64,000 nucleotides of DNA from Shewanella zhangzhouensis (GTDB taxonomy: Bacteria > Pseudomonadota > Gammaproteobacteria > Enterobacterales > Shewanellaceae), in NCBI RefSeq assembly GCF_019457615.1, contig NZ_CP080414.1, positions 3,160,501 to 3,224,500 of the forward strand, in the 5' to 3' direction. Below the pieces are notes generated by a model. That model saw nothing but the letters and a program-made list of their open reading frames with translations, made no database searches and had not been told where the DNA came from. How positions within the stretch are numbered: the stretch's first letter is position 1; each line of letters begins with the position of its first letter. The position numbers were made by a program, and so were the translations under genes. Below, one piece after another: positions 49,269 to 59,238 of the stretch.

Positions 49269-49413
49269 GCATTATTTGATAAATTTTTTATTTTGGCGAA
49301 TTTCTGTAATTTTATTACACATTAAAACTGGGGTTATTTGTGACAGACATCGGATAAAAAAGCGGAACACCAATGGCATTCCGCAATTTTTCAACAAGTT
49401 ATAAATTGTGTAA

Positions 49414-50943
49414 TTATTTTGTAATGTAATGACACATTACTGCCAAAGGCGATGCGGTTGGCTTACCATACAAAGGGTCACCTTCGGTGGCGCTGCCCGC
49501 GATGTCCAGATGCACATAAGGCAGGGGTTTATCGCTGCCAAGTCCATGTGCCTCAAGGCCCGAGGCGCGGATAAGAAATGCCGCCGGGAACTGATGGCCG
49601 CGGGCGGTCACAGACGAAGGTGCATTGTTGGATGACAATATGTCTGACGCACCAGATACATCTTTAATCTTGTCAAAGTCTTCCCGGCGCAGTCTGGAGA
49701 CTTCAAAGGGCTCACCAACGCTGTCACCGAGTGCGGCAATGGTCCCGGCCACATCGCCACTATGGGCCACCGAGTTGGCCACCGCCGCAGGATAACCGCC
49801 GTAGGCACGCACGACGTGGCCGGTAAGCGTTGCTACCGAAAATATTTCCGGGTTGACGGCGCCCACTGCCTTCTGCCGCAGGTGGCTTAAGATATCGGCC
49901 AGCACCAGGCGCCCCTCGGCATCTGTGTTGCCAATGCGCACCCGCACCCCGGCGTGACTTGGAATGATTTCATCGGTGACAAAGGCCTCTGAGCCAATGC
50001 TGTTACGCACCAGTCCAAGCTCAGCAATGACACGAATACCTTTGGGTTTCAGCAACGACAGGGTTTTCATGAGCCCTGCAACGGCAGCCGCGCCGCCCTT
50101 GTCACGGCTCATGCCTGCCATGGCCCCGCCAATTTTCAGATCGGCGCCGCCGGTGTCGTATACCACGCCTTTTCCGGCAAAGAGGAAAGTGCGCTCTATC
50201 TCGCCCTCGCCCACGTATTCGAGTTTCACGACTCTAGGCTGATGACGCCCCACCGCAAAAGAGGCGCGGCCTACGGCGCTCAAAAGCGGATAGTCGCGCT
50301 CCAGTTCATCACGGCCTTCAATCACCCGGGTGTGAATATCAGTGCCAGCAAAGGCCTTCACGCAGTAATCGGCAAACGCGGGCGCCGACATACGCTCAGG
50401 TTCGGTACCGCACAGGTCTCGGGCAAGATTGCGACCGGTTTCGAGGGCGCTGGCCAGTATGGCGAGCGACTCATCGGCGCCATAAAGGCCAATGGCTTCA
50501 ATGCTGCAAGGGGCAGCGCCCTGCTCTCGGGCCTCGAGGCTGGTCCATAATTCCTGACCACAGCCAAGGGCGGCGGCCAGCATGGCTTCAACCTTATCGT
50601 CACGGCCAAACACCGCCAGCAGTGGCCGGGAGGCACCGGCATCTCTTGCCATGGCAATGGCGCTACGGGCAGCCTGGGTGACAGAACGCACGTCATCATA
50701 ATCGCCATAGCTGCTGCCGATGGGGGCGTAAATCAAGCGGCCACCGGCGAGGCCCGGTGCCAGCAGTAAGGTGGTGGTCTTTCCCACCCGGTTGTCGATA
50801 CTGGCGGCGTGACCTGCCAGCAGACGTACTTCATCGAGGGAAACTGCATCCAATGAGGGGCTCAGCACCAAGAGGGCATCAAAGCCCTCCCCGGCGAAGA
50901 TGCCATTTTCATCCTGTTCAACAACAAATTGTGCCTGAAACAT
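49414..50943 (-). CDS. M17 family leucyl aminopeptidase-like protein
   Basis: The protein of about 509 residues belongs to the M17 peptidase family. It has the catalytic Lys region VYDTGGADLKIGGAMAGMSRDKGG (in two parts) and the metal and Arg motif IGNTDAEGRLVLADILS near residue 345. The N-terminal domain differs from PepA, and the overall pattern suits the less-studied M17 group often annotated as a putative leucyl aminopeptidase. I use the ATG at 50943 (AGGA upstream). The open frame to 51132 overlaps the pepD promoter. No signal peptide is present, so it should be cytoplasmic. Confidence 0.88.
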   Translation of the reverse strand: MFQAQFVVEQDENGIFAGEGFDALLVLSPSLDAVSLDEVRLLAGHAASIDNRVGKTTTLLLAPGLAGGRLIYAPIGSSYGDYDDVRSVTQAARSAIAMARDAGASRPLLAVFGRDDKVEAMLAAALGCGQELWTSLEAREQGAAPCSIEAIGLYGADESLAILASALETGRNLARDLCGTEPERMSAPAFADYCVKAFAGTDIHTRVIEGRDELERDYPLLSAVGRASFAVGRHQPRVVKLEYVGEGEIERTFLFAGKGVVYDTGGADLKIGGAMAGMSRDKGGAAAVAGLMKTLSLLKPKGIRVIAELGLVRNSIGSEAFVTDEIIPSHAGVRVRIGNTDAEGRLVLADILSHLRQKAVGAVNPEIFSVATLTGHVVRAYGGYPAAVANSVAHSGDVAGTIAALGDSVGEPFEVSRLRREDFDKIKDVSGASDILSSNNAPSSVTARGHQFPAAFLIRASGLEAHGLGSDKPLPYVHLDIAGSATEGDPLYGKPTASPLAVMCHYITK

Positions 50944-51155
50944 GACCCGTCCTATTCTTTTGATTGTGTATTGCAAGGCTCGGCTGATTATTCCTGCAAT
51001 CAGCATCATTTGCCACCCGCTGCACGGCCTTTCGCTGGAAACTTTGGCTTCCACAAGAGGGATGTTTGCCCATCCACCCGGGGCCCACACTGTGGTAAAC
51101 TCGGCGCAATCAAGGGCGCACCGCCCAGTCATGACAAAAAAGCCGGGAGTATTCC

Positions 51156-52616
51156 GTGACTGCTATTAATCAGCTCTACCCTCAGCCTCTATGGCAGTGG
51201 TTCGAACAAATCTGTGCCATTCCCCATCCTTCCAAACACGAAGCGGCCCTGAGCCAGCACATTCAGGCATGGGCCCGCGATAAAGGCCTGCCTGTGGTGG
51301 AAGATAAAGTCGGCAATCTGATTATCCGTAAAGCCGCCACTCCCGGCATGGAAAACCGCAAGATTGTGGTTATTCAGGCACACATCGACATGGTGCCGCA
51401 GAAGAACAACGACAAGGTACACGACTTTACCAAAGACCCCATTGAAGCCTATGTGGATGGCGAGTGGGTTAAGGCCCGTGGCACCACCCTGGGCTCAGAC
51501 AACGGCATTGGTATGGCATCAGCCCTGGCCATTCTTGGCAGCGATGACATTCCCCACGGTCCACTGGAAGTGCTGCTGACCATCGACGAAGAAGCCGGTA
51601 TGACCGGCGCCTTCGGTCTGGAAGCCGGTTATCTGGATGCCGAAATCCTGATTAATACCGACTCCGAGCAGGAAGGCGAAATTTACATGGGCTGCGCCGG
51701 TGGCGTAGACGCCGAAATCACCCTGCCCATGGTATGGGAAGCCCCGGCCGAAGGTTACAAGAGCTTCGCGCTGAACCTGTCTGGCCTCAAGGGTGGTCAC
51801 TCCGGGGTGAACATTCACCTTGGCCGTGGCAATGCCAACAAGCTGCTGGCCCGTTTCCTGTTTGAAAACGTCGAAGCCCTGCAACTGGAGCTGGCCGATT
51901 TCAACGGCGGCTCGCTGCGTAATGCCATTCCCCGCGAAGCTGGCCTGACACTGATGGTACCTGCCGAGCACGAGCAAGGCTTGAAAGACGCCGTCAGCGC
52001 CTTCGAAGCCCTGGTGCGTGAAGAGCTGGCCATTGCCGATCCCGGCGCCGTTCTGACCCTGACTGAAGTGGCCGAGCCCAAGCGAGTGATGAGCGAGCAC
52101 AGCCAGAACACCTTTATCGACCTGCTGAACGCCTGCCCCAACGGCGTGATGCGCATGAGCGATGAAGTAGCCGGTGTCACCGAAACTTCGCTTAACGTGG
52201 GCGTTATCACCACCAGCGAGCAGGATGTGAAAATCCTCTGCCTGATCCGCTCACTGATTGACTCTGGCCGCACCCAGGTTGAAGGCATGCTGATTGCGCT
52301 GTCTAACCTCGCTGGCGCTGAAATCGAGCTCTCTGGCGCTTACCCAGGCTGGAAGCCAGACAACAGCTCGCCTGTGATGGCCATCGTCCGTGAAACCTAT
52401 CAGGACATCTACAACAAAGAGCCGGTGATTATGGTTATCCACGCCGGTCTCGAGTGCGGCCTGTTCAAGAAGCCCTACCCCGAGATGGACATGGTTTCCA
52501 TTGGCCCCACCATCCGCTTCCCACACAGCCCGGATGAGATGGTGAACATCGAAACCGTGGGCCAATACTGGCAGTTGCTGCTGGCAGTGCTTGAGCGTAT
52601 TCCTGAGAAGGCCTGA
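51156..52616 (+). CDS. pepD: Aminoacyl-histidine dipeptidase (peptidase D)
   Basis: The 486-residue M20 metallopeptidase cleaves Xaa-His and other dipeptides. The metal ligands lie in VIQAHIDMVPQ, LGSDNGIGMA and IDEEAGMTGAFGLE, with a His near the end in a HAGLECGLF segment. It has the usual lid domain between them. The start is GTG at 51156 with GGGAG before it. A terminator follows. It is divergent from the M17 aminopeptidase, so two cytosolic peptidases share this promoter region. Confidence 0.94.
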   Translation: MTAINQLYPQPLWQWFEQICAIPHPSKHEAALSQHIQAWARDKGLPVVEDKVGNLIIRKAATPGMENRKIVVIQAHIDMVPQKNNDKVHDFTKDPIEAYVDGEWVKARGTTLGSDNGIGMASALAILGSDDIPHGPLEVLLTIDEEAGMTGAFGLEAGYLDAEILINTDSEQEGEIYMGCAGGVDAEITLPMVWEAPAEGYKSFALNLSGLKGGHSGVNIHLGRGNANKLLARFLFENVEALQLELADFNGGSLRNAIPREAGLTLMVPAEHEQGLKDAVSAFEALVREELAIADPGAVLTLTEVAEPKRVMSEHSQNTFIDLLNACPNGVMRMSDEVAGVTETSLNVGVITTSEQDVKILCLIRSLIDSGRTQVEGMLIALSNLAGAEIELSGAYPGWKPDNSSPVMAIVRETYQDIYNKEPVIMVIHAGLECGLFKKPYPEMDMVSIGPTIRFPHSPDEMVNIETVGQYWQLLLAVLERIPEKA

Positions 52617-52634
52617 GCCTTAAATTAACCAAAT

Positions 52635-52664
52635 AAAAAGGGCGACTCTTCAGTCGCCCTTTTT
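52635..52664. terminator. Bidirectional terminator
   Basis: AAAAAGGGCGACT / AGTCGCCCTTTTT hairpin between pepD (rightward) and the LysR gene (leftward). Confidence 0.88.
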
Positions 52665-52685
52665 ATTTGTTGCTGTAACCGGCAT

Positions 52686-53594
52686 TTAAGCACTCACCAA
52701 CGACTTCATCAGGCTGCGAAGCCAAATCAGCGCCGGATGCCCGCCAAGCGCCGGGTGCCAGACGCAGTTAAGGTGATACCCGGGCACATCCTCAGGCAGT
52801 TGAAGCCGCTTCAGCGGCCAGTGTTCGGCCAGTAAATCTGCGACCTTTTGGGGAAGCACCAATACATAATCGCTTCGACACACAATCGCCGCCGCCGACA
52901 TGTAGCTTTGGCTGTTCACCGAAATACGCCGCGACAAGCCCTGGCTACCGAGCCAACTATCGAGCCTGGCTTCAGAGGTGCCAAGTGGCGAGTGAAACAC
53001 ATGGGCCATGGCGATAAGCTCGCTAAGCGCCATCTGCTCGCCAACCCCGGGTAAGTCTTTTCGCACCAAACCTGCCAGCGGCTCGGTGAGCCAGGTTTCT
53101 TTGCCAAGATAGGCCGGTACCTGCATATATTCATCAAAGCCCAGCACCAAATCTATTTCGCCGGACGCAAGCTCCGCCTCCGGTAGCCTGTCCCGCAGAA
53201 TACGAATTTCGATGCTGACCCCGGGGGCAAGTTCATTCAGCCGCTGCATCAACGGCGGCATCAGCACGCACTCCACATAGTCGGTGGTGCAAAGCACAAA
53301 GCGGCGCCGTGAACTTTGGGGGTCGAAGGCTTCTTCTTCGCTGAGTTGCTGCTCCAAAAGCCTTAGCGCCTGACGCACGCCGCTGTGCAGATGCTGGGCC
53401 CGGAGCGTGGGCACCATCCCCTGCGGAGTGCGCACCAACAGCTGATCGCCAAAGGCGGTGCGCAGTCTGCCCAGGGCATGACTCATGGCCGGCTGACTGA
53501 TAAACAGCGACTCGGCCGCGCGGGTCACACTGCCCTGGGTCATCAGGGCGTCAAAGGCAAGTAGCAGGTTAAGGTCGAGTTGATGCAGTTTCAT
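52686..53594 (-). CDS. LysR family regulator divergent from agmatine deiminase
   Basis: The protein of about 302 residues has an N-terminal helix-turn-helix (LDLNLLLAFDALMTQGSVTRAAESLFISQPAMSHALGRLR, seen in parts within residues 5-50) of the NodD/LeuO-like subgroup, and a C-terminal effector domain starting near RRFVLCTTDYVE. Start at ATG 53594, or GTG 53600. Because it is divergent from the aguA-amidase pair, it most likely controls that operon in response to agmatine or a related compound. This is inference from position only. Confidence 0.88.
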   Translation of the reverse strand: MKLHQLDLNLLLAFDALMTQGSVTRAAESLFISQPAMSHALGRLRTAFGDQLLVRTPQGMVPTLRAQHLHSGVRQALRLLEQQLSEEEAFDPQSSRRRFVLCTTDYVECVLMPPLMQRLNELAPGVSIEIRILRDRLPEAELASGEIDLVLGFDEYMQVPAYLGKETWLTEPLAGLVRKDLPGVGEQMALSELIAMAHVFHSPLGTSEARLDSWLGSQGLSRRISVNSQSYMSAAAIVCRSDYVLVLPQKVADLLAEHWPLKRLQLPEDVPGYHLNCVWHPALGGHPALIWLRSLMKSLVSA

Positions 53595-53927
53595 GACCAC
53601 TATTCACATTATTTATGGGCACATACATCTTATTCATTTGTTGTATGATGGTGCAACTTCTTACACTGTGAAAGCTTTGACTTTGACCCTGTGATGTAAG
53701 GCTTTTTCGATAAGGCTCAGTGATAAGATTTAACAGAGTTCGAAAAAGTCTCCAGGCTTGCCGGTGTAGCATTACCCACGCTGGGATTCTGGACGTTCGA
53801 AGCTAAGATTAATTCCACCGCGTTGCCACTTTGCTTGGTGGCGACGCAAGACATAACGGCATGCGCCATTTTCCCATTACCGTCCCTGCTTGGCTTGTTG
53901 CCGACACAGGGTCGCAAGGACACAGCG
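53595..53927. other. 333-base intergenic region between LysR regulator and aguA
   Basis: No gene is evident. It should contain both divergent promoters and LysR binding sites. Several TTGAC-like and GATAAG-like elements occur around 53673-53720, but none pairs with ideal spacing. A repeated CTTG / CAAG-type sequence with GGTGGCGACGCAAG and TTGTTGCCGACACAGG lies just before aguA. Confidence 0.4.
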
Positions 53928-55025
53928 ATGAGCATCAACACCATTAACTCTACTCCCGCCAGTGATGGCTTCACCATGCCAGCCGAATGGGCACACCAGC
54001 AGGCTGTTTGGATGATTTGGCCCTATCGCACCGATAACTGGCGCGAAGCCGGTCGCTTCGCCCAGGCGACCTTCGCCAAGGTGGCCGATGCCATTGGCGG
54101 CGCCACACCTGTGTTTATGGGGGTGCCAGCCGAGTTTATGGACAAGGCCCGCGCCATCATGCCCGCCCACGTGACCCTGGTTGAGATGAACAGTGATGAC
54201 TGCTGGGCCCGCGACACAGGCCCAACCGTAGTCACCAACGCCGCCGGCGAGTGCCGCGGTATCGATTGGGGCTTCAATGCCTGGGGCGGCCACAAGGGCG
54301 GCCTCTACTACCCGTGGGATCAGGATGAGAAAGTGGCAGCCCAGATGCTCGCCCAGCACGGCATGGACAGATACCAGGCGCCGCTTATCCTCGAAGGCGG
54401 CTCTATCCACGTGGACGGTGAAGGCACCTGTCTCACCACCGCCGAGTGCCTGCTGAACGAAAACCGCAATCCACACCTGACCAAAGAGCAAATCGAAGCG
54501 CACCTGCGCGACTATCTTGGCGTGACCAGCTTTATCTGGCTGGGTGACGGCGTTTACATGGACGAGACCGATGGACACATCGACAACATCTGCTGTTTTG
54601 TGCGCCCCGGCGAAGTAGCACTGCACTGGACCGACGATGTGAACGACCCGCAGTACGAACGCTCTGTTGCCGCGCTCAAGGTGCTGGAAGCCGCCGTGGA
54701 TGCCAAGGGCCGTAAACTCAAGGTATGGAAGCTGCCTCAGCCAGGCCCGCTGTACTGCACCGAAGAAGAGTCTGCCGGCGTCGAGAGCGGCACCGGCGTG
54801 CCCCGTGAGGCCGAAGGTCGTCTGGCCGGTTCCTACGTGAACTTCCTTATCACCAACGACCGTATCGTCTACCCGCTTTTGGACGAAGCCACCGACGGTG
54901 AAGCTCAGCGCATTCTGGAAGACATCTTCCCTGAGCATAAGGTTATCGGCGTCCCGGCCCGTGAGATCCTGCTTGGCGGTGGTAATATCCACTGCATTAC
55001 TCAGCAGATCCCATCCGGCAAATAA
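53928..55025 (+). CDS. aguA: Agmatine deiminase
   Basis: The 365-residue enzyme converts agmatine to N-carbamoylputrescine and ammonia. The family active-site pattern is present: [18 protein letters not shown] with the substrate-binding region, [23 protein letters not shown], the His of [10 protein letters not shown] and the nucleophilic Cys in [15 protein letters not shown] near the end. AAGGA precedes the ATG at 53928. It is the first gene of a pair with an amidase 35 bases downstream. Agmatine use as a nitrogen source or as a route to putrescine is the likely role. Confidence 0.95.
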   Translation: MSINTINSTPASDGFTMPAEWAHQQAVWMIWPYRTDNWREAGRFAQATFAKVADAIGGATPVFMGVPAEFMDKARAIMPAHVTLVEMNSDDCWARDTGPTVVTNAAGECRGIDWGFNAWGGHKGGLYYPWDQDEKVAAQMLAQHGMDRYQAPLILEGGSIHVDGEGTCLTTAECLLNENRNPHLTKEQIEAHLRDYLGVTSFIWLGDGVYMDETDGHIDNICCFVRPGEVALHWTDDVNDPQYERSVAALKVLEAAVDAKGRKLKVWKLPQPGPLYCTEEESAGVESGTGVPREAEGRLAGSYVNFLITNDRIVYPLLDEATDGEAQRILEDIFPEHKVIGVPAREILLGGGNIHCITQQIPSGK

Positions 55026-55060
55026 TCGGCCTGTTCATTCATCTTTTCGGAGTTACCCGT

Positions 55061-56764
55061 ATGTTCGAAGTAACCGAAGTTTCCATTGCAACGCTTCGCG
55101 CCGCGCTCGAGTCCGGCCGCACCACAGCGGTCGAACTGGTTAAAGCCTATCTTGCCCGCATCGAGGCCTTTGATGGCCCCGATACCGACACCAAACTCAA
55201 TGCGGTGGTGGTGCACAACCCCGATGCCCTTAAAGAAGCCGAAGCATCCGATGCGCGCCGCGCCCGTGGCGAGCCCCTGGGGCCGCTCGATGGCATCCCC
55301 TACACCGCCAAAGACAGCTATCTGGTTAAGGGTTTGACCGCCGCCTCCGGCAGCCCGGCCTTTAAAGATTTGGTTGCCCAGCGCGATGCCTTCACCGTAG
55401 AGCGTCTGCGCGCCAATGGCGCCATCTGCCTTGGCAAAACCAATATGCCGCCCATGGCCAATGGCGGCATGCAGCGCGGTGTGTATGGCCGCGCCGAAAG
55501 CCCCTATAACGGCGACTACCTGACCGCACCCTTCGCCTCCGGCTCCTCCAATGGCGCCGGTACCGCCACCGCTGCCAGCTTTTGCGCCTTTGGCCTTGCC
55601 GAAGAAACCTGGTCCAGCGGCCGCGGCCCTGCTTCCAACAACGGCCTGTGCGCCTACACCCCGTCCCGCGGCGTGATTTCGGTGCGTGGCAATTGGCCAC
55701 TGACCCCCACCATGGACGTTGTCGTGCCTTATGCCCGCACCATGGCAGATTTGCTTGAGGTGCTGGATGTGGTGGTAGCCGACGATAATGATACCCGCGG
55801 CGATCTGTGGCGCATGCAGCCCTGGGTAAGCATCCCCAAGGCCTCTGAAGTGCGCCCCGAGTCGTATCTCGCCCTAGCCTCTGGCGCTGAAAGCCTCAAA
55901 GGCAAGCGCTTTGGTGTGCCCAAGATGTTTATCAATAAGGATGAACTCGCCGGCACCAGCGAAAACCCAGGTATTGGCGGCCCGACCGGTCAGCGCATTC
56001 ATACCCGTGACTCTGTGATTGCCCTGTGGGAGCAGGCACGAGCGGCGCTGGAAGCCGCCGGCGCCGAAGTGATTGAAGTGGACTTCCCGCTGGTGTCCAA
56101 CTGCGAAGGCGATCGCCCCGGCGCGCCAACCGTGTTCAATCGCGGCATAGTCACCCCAGAGTTTTTGCACGACGAGCTGTGGGAGCTCTCCGGCTGGGCC
56201 TTTGATGACTTCCTGCGTGCCAATGGTGACCCCAAGCTCAATAAGCTTGAGGACGTGGATGGACCCAAGATTTTCCCCCATGACCCTGGCACACTGCCAA
56301 ACCGCGAGGGCGACCTTGCCGCCGGTATGGATGAGTACGTCAACATGGCCAAGCGCGGCATCAAGCCGTGGAATGAGATTGCCACAGTGCCCGACGGTCT
56401 GCGCGGCCTTGAAAAGACCCGCAAGCTTGACCTTGAAGACTGGATGGATGCGCTTAAGCTCGATGCCGTGCTCTTCCCCACCGTGGCCGATGTGGGCCCT
56501 GCCGATGCCGATGTGAACCCGGCTTCTGCCGATATCGCCTGGAGCAACGGCGTTTGGGTAGCCAATGGCAACCTCGCCATCCGTCACCTGGGCGTACCCA
56601 CAGTGACTGTCCCCATGGGTGTGATGGCGGATATCGGTATGCCTGTGGGTCTGACGTTTGCTGGCCGAGCCTACGATGACAACGCGCTGCTGAGCCTGGC
56701 TTCGGCGTTTGAATCCACCGGTAACAAACGCCAAATACCACCACGCACCCCTAAGCTATCCTGA
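55061..56764 (+). CDS. Amidase-signature family enzyme linked to aguA
   Basis: The 567-residue protein belongs to the amidase-signature family. The Ser-cisSer-Lys triad can be placed: Lys in IPYTAKDSY near residue 87, the cis-Ser in FASGSSNGAG near 165, and the nucleophilic Ser in TWSSGRGPAS near 189. That last segment differs from the common GGSIRIPAS form, so the specificity is probably unusual. CGGAG precedes the ATG. It follows aguA by 35 bases with no terminator, so they are cotranscribed. It might hydrolyse N-carbamoylputrescine or another amide. Confidence 0.88.
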   Translation: MFEVTEVSIATLRAALESGRTTAVELVKAYLARIEAFDGPDTDTKLNAVVVHNPDALKEAEASDARRARGEPLGPLDGIPYTAKDSYLVKGLTAASGSPAFKDLVAQRDAFTVERLRANGAICLGKTNMPPMANGGMQRGVYGRAESPYNGDYLTAPFASGSSNGAGTATAASFCAFGLAEETWSSGRGPASNNGLCAYTPSRGVISVRGNWPLTPTMDVVVPYARTMADLLEVLDVVVADDNDTRGDLWRMQPWVSIPKASEVRPESYLALASGAESLKGKRFGVPKMFINKDELAGTSENPGIGGPTGQRIHTRDSVIALWEQARAALEAAGAEVIEVDFPLVSNCEGDRPGAPTVFNRGIVTPEFLHDELWELSGWAFDDFLRANGDPKLNKLEDVDGPKIFPHDPGTLPNREGDLAAGMDEYVNMAKRGIKPWNEIATVPDGLRGLEKTRKLDLEDWMDALKLDAVLFPTVADVGPADADVNPASADIAWSNGVWVANGNLAIRHLGVPTVTVPMGVMADIGMPVGLTFAGRAYDDNALLSLASAFESTGNKRQIPPRTPKLS

Positions 56765-56794
56765 TTAGGTAAAGTAACTCGCTGATACTGAATC

Positions 56795-56820
56795 AAAAGC
56801 CACCCAATGGGTGGCTTTTT
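56795..56820 (+). terminator. Terminator of the aguA-amidase operon
   Basis: AAAAGCCACCC / GGGTGGCTTTTT hairpin with an AAT loop. Confidence 0.85.
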
Positions 56821-56945
56821 GCTATTTTAGGCTCAATTTCCGACGTCAAGGAACATGACCGGCCGGGGCTTCTTTGCTATAACCATGGAACCATCAGTGA
56901 CGGACTCAGTCATAAACCTATCTACATAAGATTCAAGGAAGACTC

Positions 56946-57197
56946 ATGCGTTTACTTCCTGTGACACTTGCCACAGCTCTTACCCTGCTGCTGACCGCCT
57001 GCAGTGCCAATCAGGTAAGCCAATCCGGCTGCGCCTTTGTGACTGGCGTTTATGAAAACGACAACCAAAATCGCAGCAACCCGGATCACAGAGAAACTAC
57101 GGCCAAAGAAAATGCCGCTGTTGGCGTGATAAATGCCCTTTTTGCCGGAATAGCTGGCCTTTTCAAAGATGAAGATAAAGAGGAAAACTGCCTCTAA
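56946..57197 (+). CDS. Small lipoprotein, unknown
   Basis: The 83-residue protein has a lipoprotein signal with lipobox LLTAC, so the mature Cys is near residue 19. A mature polar region follows, with a Cys in QSGCAFV and a C-terminal Cys, and a hydrophobic stretch INALFAGIAGLFKDED. AAGGAAG precedes the ATG. It lies 31 bases upstream of the HerA-like gene in the same direction and may be cotranscribed with it. Function unknown. Confidence 0.75.
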   Translation: MRLLPVTLATALTLLLTACSANQVSQSGCAFVTGVYENDNQNRSNPDHRETTAKENAAVGVINALFAGIAGLFKDEDKEENCL

Positions 57198-57228
57198 TAC
57201 TCGGCATCACTGACATGGAGAGCAACAG

Positions 57229-58665
57229 ATGAATTCCATTCTTCTCGGTGGCAATGGCAATACCCAGGTTGTTCTCAACGCGGCCATGGCAAACCGCCAT
57301 GGCCTTATCTCCGGGGCAACAGGGACCGGCAAGACCATCAGCCTGCAGCTGCTGGCGGAATCCTTTTCCGAGCTTGGCGTGCCTTGCTTTGTGGCAGACG
57401 TAAAAGGCGACCTCAGTGGCCTGGCTGCAGCAGGTAAAGACAACCCCAAAATTTCAGAACGCTGCAATCACATTGGCATGGCCGTACCCAACTTTTCTGC
57501 CAAGCCAACGCTTTTTTGGGACATCTACGGCCAGCGTGGCCTTCAGGCCCGTACCACCATCAGTGAAATGGGGCCGCTACTGCTTTCGAGCCTGCTGGAG
57601 CTGAACGATACCCAAACCGGTGTGCTCTATAGCTGCTTTGCCTTTGCCGACGATGAAGGCATGTTGCTGCTCGATCTCAAGGATTTGCGGGCGCTGCTTG
57701 GGTTTATGGCCAACAAAGGCAATAGCCTGTCGGGCAATTACGGCAATATCAGCACTGCCAGCATAGGCGCCATTCAAAGAAAACTGCTGGTACTGGAAGA
57801 ACAGGGAGCCGATGCCTTTTTTACCGAACCGGCACTGGAGCTCGGCGACCTGATGCAAAACGATTTTTCCGGCAAGGGGGTTATCAGTCTGCTGGATGTG
57901 ACACGGCTTATCCATCAGGCTCCCAAACTCTATGCCACCTTCCTGTTTTGGCTGCTCTCTGAGCTGTTTGAAAACCTGCCCGAGGTTGGCGATGCCGACA
58001 AACCCAAACTGGTGCTCTTTTTCGATGAGGCGCACCTGCTGTTTAATGATGCGCCCAAGGTACTGGTTGATAAAATTGAACAGGTGGTGCGGCTAATTCG
58101 CTCTAAGGGTGTGGGGGTGTTTTTTATCAGCCAAAGCCCCATGGATATTCCGCCGAATATTCTTGGCCAATTGGGCTGTCGAATTCAGCACGCTCTCAGG
58201 GCCTTTACCCCCAAAGATCAAAAAAGCATTCGGGCCGTCGCCGAGAATTTCAGACCCAACCCGAATTTTTCCACCGCCGAAGTGATAACGACCCTGGGCG
58301 TTGGTGAAGCCCTGGTATCTGTGCTGGATAACAAAGGTGCACCAACACAGGTAGAGCGGGTACTTATCTGCCCTCCTGCCTCCCGCATCGGCCCCATATC
58401 CGATGAAGAGCGTCTGGCACTGCTTGCACGCTCGCCGCTGAAAAACAAATATCAGGAAACCGTGGACAGGGAATCCGCCTTCGAAATCCTGTCACAGCGC
58501 GTTAATGCAGCCCAAACGTCATCCAAACCGAACGTGGCGAAAAAGCCATCCTCTCGGCAAAGCGATAACGCAGCCGAAGCCTTTTTCAAGAGTCTCGCCC
58601 GGGCCGTGGGCTCGAAGCTTGGGCAGAGTCTGGTGCGGGGAATATTGGGCTCACTCAAACGCTGA
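57229..58665 (+). CDS. HerA-like ATPase (DUF853/YjgR family)
   Basis: The 478-residue protein belongs to the DUF853 group of HerA/FtsK-type ATPases. It has Walker A GATGTGKT near residue 29, a Walker B-like LVLFFDEAHLLFND near 262, and the family elements VADVKGDLSGLAAAGK and FFISQSPMDIPPNILGQLG. The C-terminal part is polar and may be disordered. Members are predicted hexameric motors acting on DNA, but the function of YjgR is not established. GGAGAG precedes the ATG. Confidence 0.88.
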   Translation: MNSILLGGNGNTQVVLNAAMANRHGLISGATGTGKTISLQLLAESFSELGVPCFVADVKGDLSGLAAAGKDNPKISERCNHIGMAVPNFSAKPTLFWDIYGQRGLQARTTISEMGPLLLSSLLELNDTQTGVLYSCFAFADDEGMLLLDLKDLRALLGFMANKGNSLSGNYGNISTASIGAIQRKLLVLEEQGADAFFTEPALELGDLMQNDFSGKGVISLLDVTRLIHQAPKLYATFLFWLLSELFENLPEVGDADKPKLVLFFDEAHLLFNDAPKVLVDKIEQVVRLIRSKGVGVFFISQSPMDIPPNILGQLGCRIQHALRAFTPKDQKSIRAVAENFRPNPNFSTAEVITTLGVGEALVSVLDNKGAPTQVERVLICPPASRIGPISDEERLALLARSPLKNKYQETVDRESAFEILSQRVNAAQTSSKPNVAKKPSSRQSDNAAEAFFKSLARAVGSKLGQSLVRGILGSLKR

Positions 58666-58742
58666 GGCTTAAGCCACTTTTAAGCGAGGCACCCTAAGCT
58701 GCTGCGCTGTGGCATATGGCTTTACATTTTTGAGTATTTCCG

Positions 58743-59159
58743 ATGTTTATTGGCTATCTGGTGGTCGCTGCCATCATTGTTAAAACCTCTTTGATGGGGC
58801 TTGGGGGAATGTCACTGGCCATTGCCTCCGTGGCGTATCTGCTAAACCGCCTCTGGATGCGCTCCCGCGCGCGGCCTTTCAAGGGCAAACAGGTGAGCGA
58901 CCAGTCACAGACCAATCATCTGGGCAGCAAATTCGCCCAGCTGTGTGTAACCGCAGTACTGCTGCATCTGGCTGTGTATTTCGCCTTGGTGATAAAGCTG
59001 CTGATGATGGATGGCCTTGAGGATATACCGGCATTTCTGCTCAGCCACCTGGTACTGCATCATGTGCTGTGTGCCCTGATTGGCGGCATCATAGCCCTGA
59101 TGACTATCAGGCTGTATCTCACCCGGCACGAATTGCCATCCTTGTCCCGAATCGATTGA
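58743..59159 (+). CDS. Membrane protein, unknown function
   Basis: The 138-residue protein has three or four predicted helices (about residues 2-36, 62-82 and 96-120) and a short basic loop (RSRARPFKGK near 40-49) that is probably cytoplasmic. I recognise no family, and the ribosome site before the ATG is weak. It follows the HerA-like gene by 77 bases in the same direction and precedes a terminator, so it may be the last gene of that unit. Confidence 0.6.
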   Translation: MFIGYLVVAAIIVKTSLMGLGGMSLAIASVAYLLNRLWMRSRARPFKGKQVSDQSQTNHLGSKFAQLCVTAVLLHLAVYFALVIKLLMMDGLEDIPAFLLSHLVLHHVLCALIGGIIALMTIRLYLTRHELPSLSRID

Positions 59160-59170
59160 GATAAAAGAAT

Positions 59171-59192
59171 AAAAGCGCCCAGAGGCGCTTTT
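59171..59192. terminator. Bidirectional terminator
   Basis: AAAAGCGCC / GGCGCTTTT hairpin with a CAGA loop between the membrane protein and yfiF (leftward). Confidence 0.8.
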
Positions 59193-59238
59193 ATCATAAG
59201 AGGTGAGTTGTGCGAGTAGCACGTGAGTTATGACTGAC

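Larger units (their letters stand above)
49074..49413. other. Leader and promoter region of the small-peptide transcript
   Basis: The interval carries the leftward promoter (49241-49268), the leader with two exact 15-base repeats and a CTCTAGC / GCTAGAG pair that brackets one of them. To its right is an AT-rich stretch up to the aminopeptidase stop at 49414. No other gene is seen. Confidence 0.6.
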
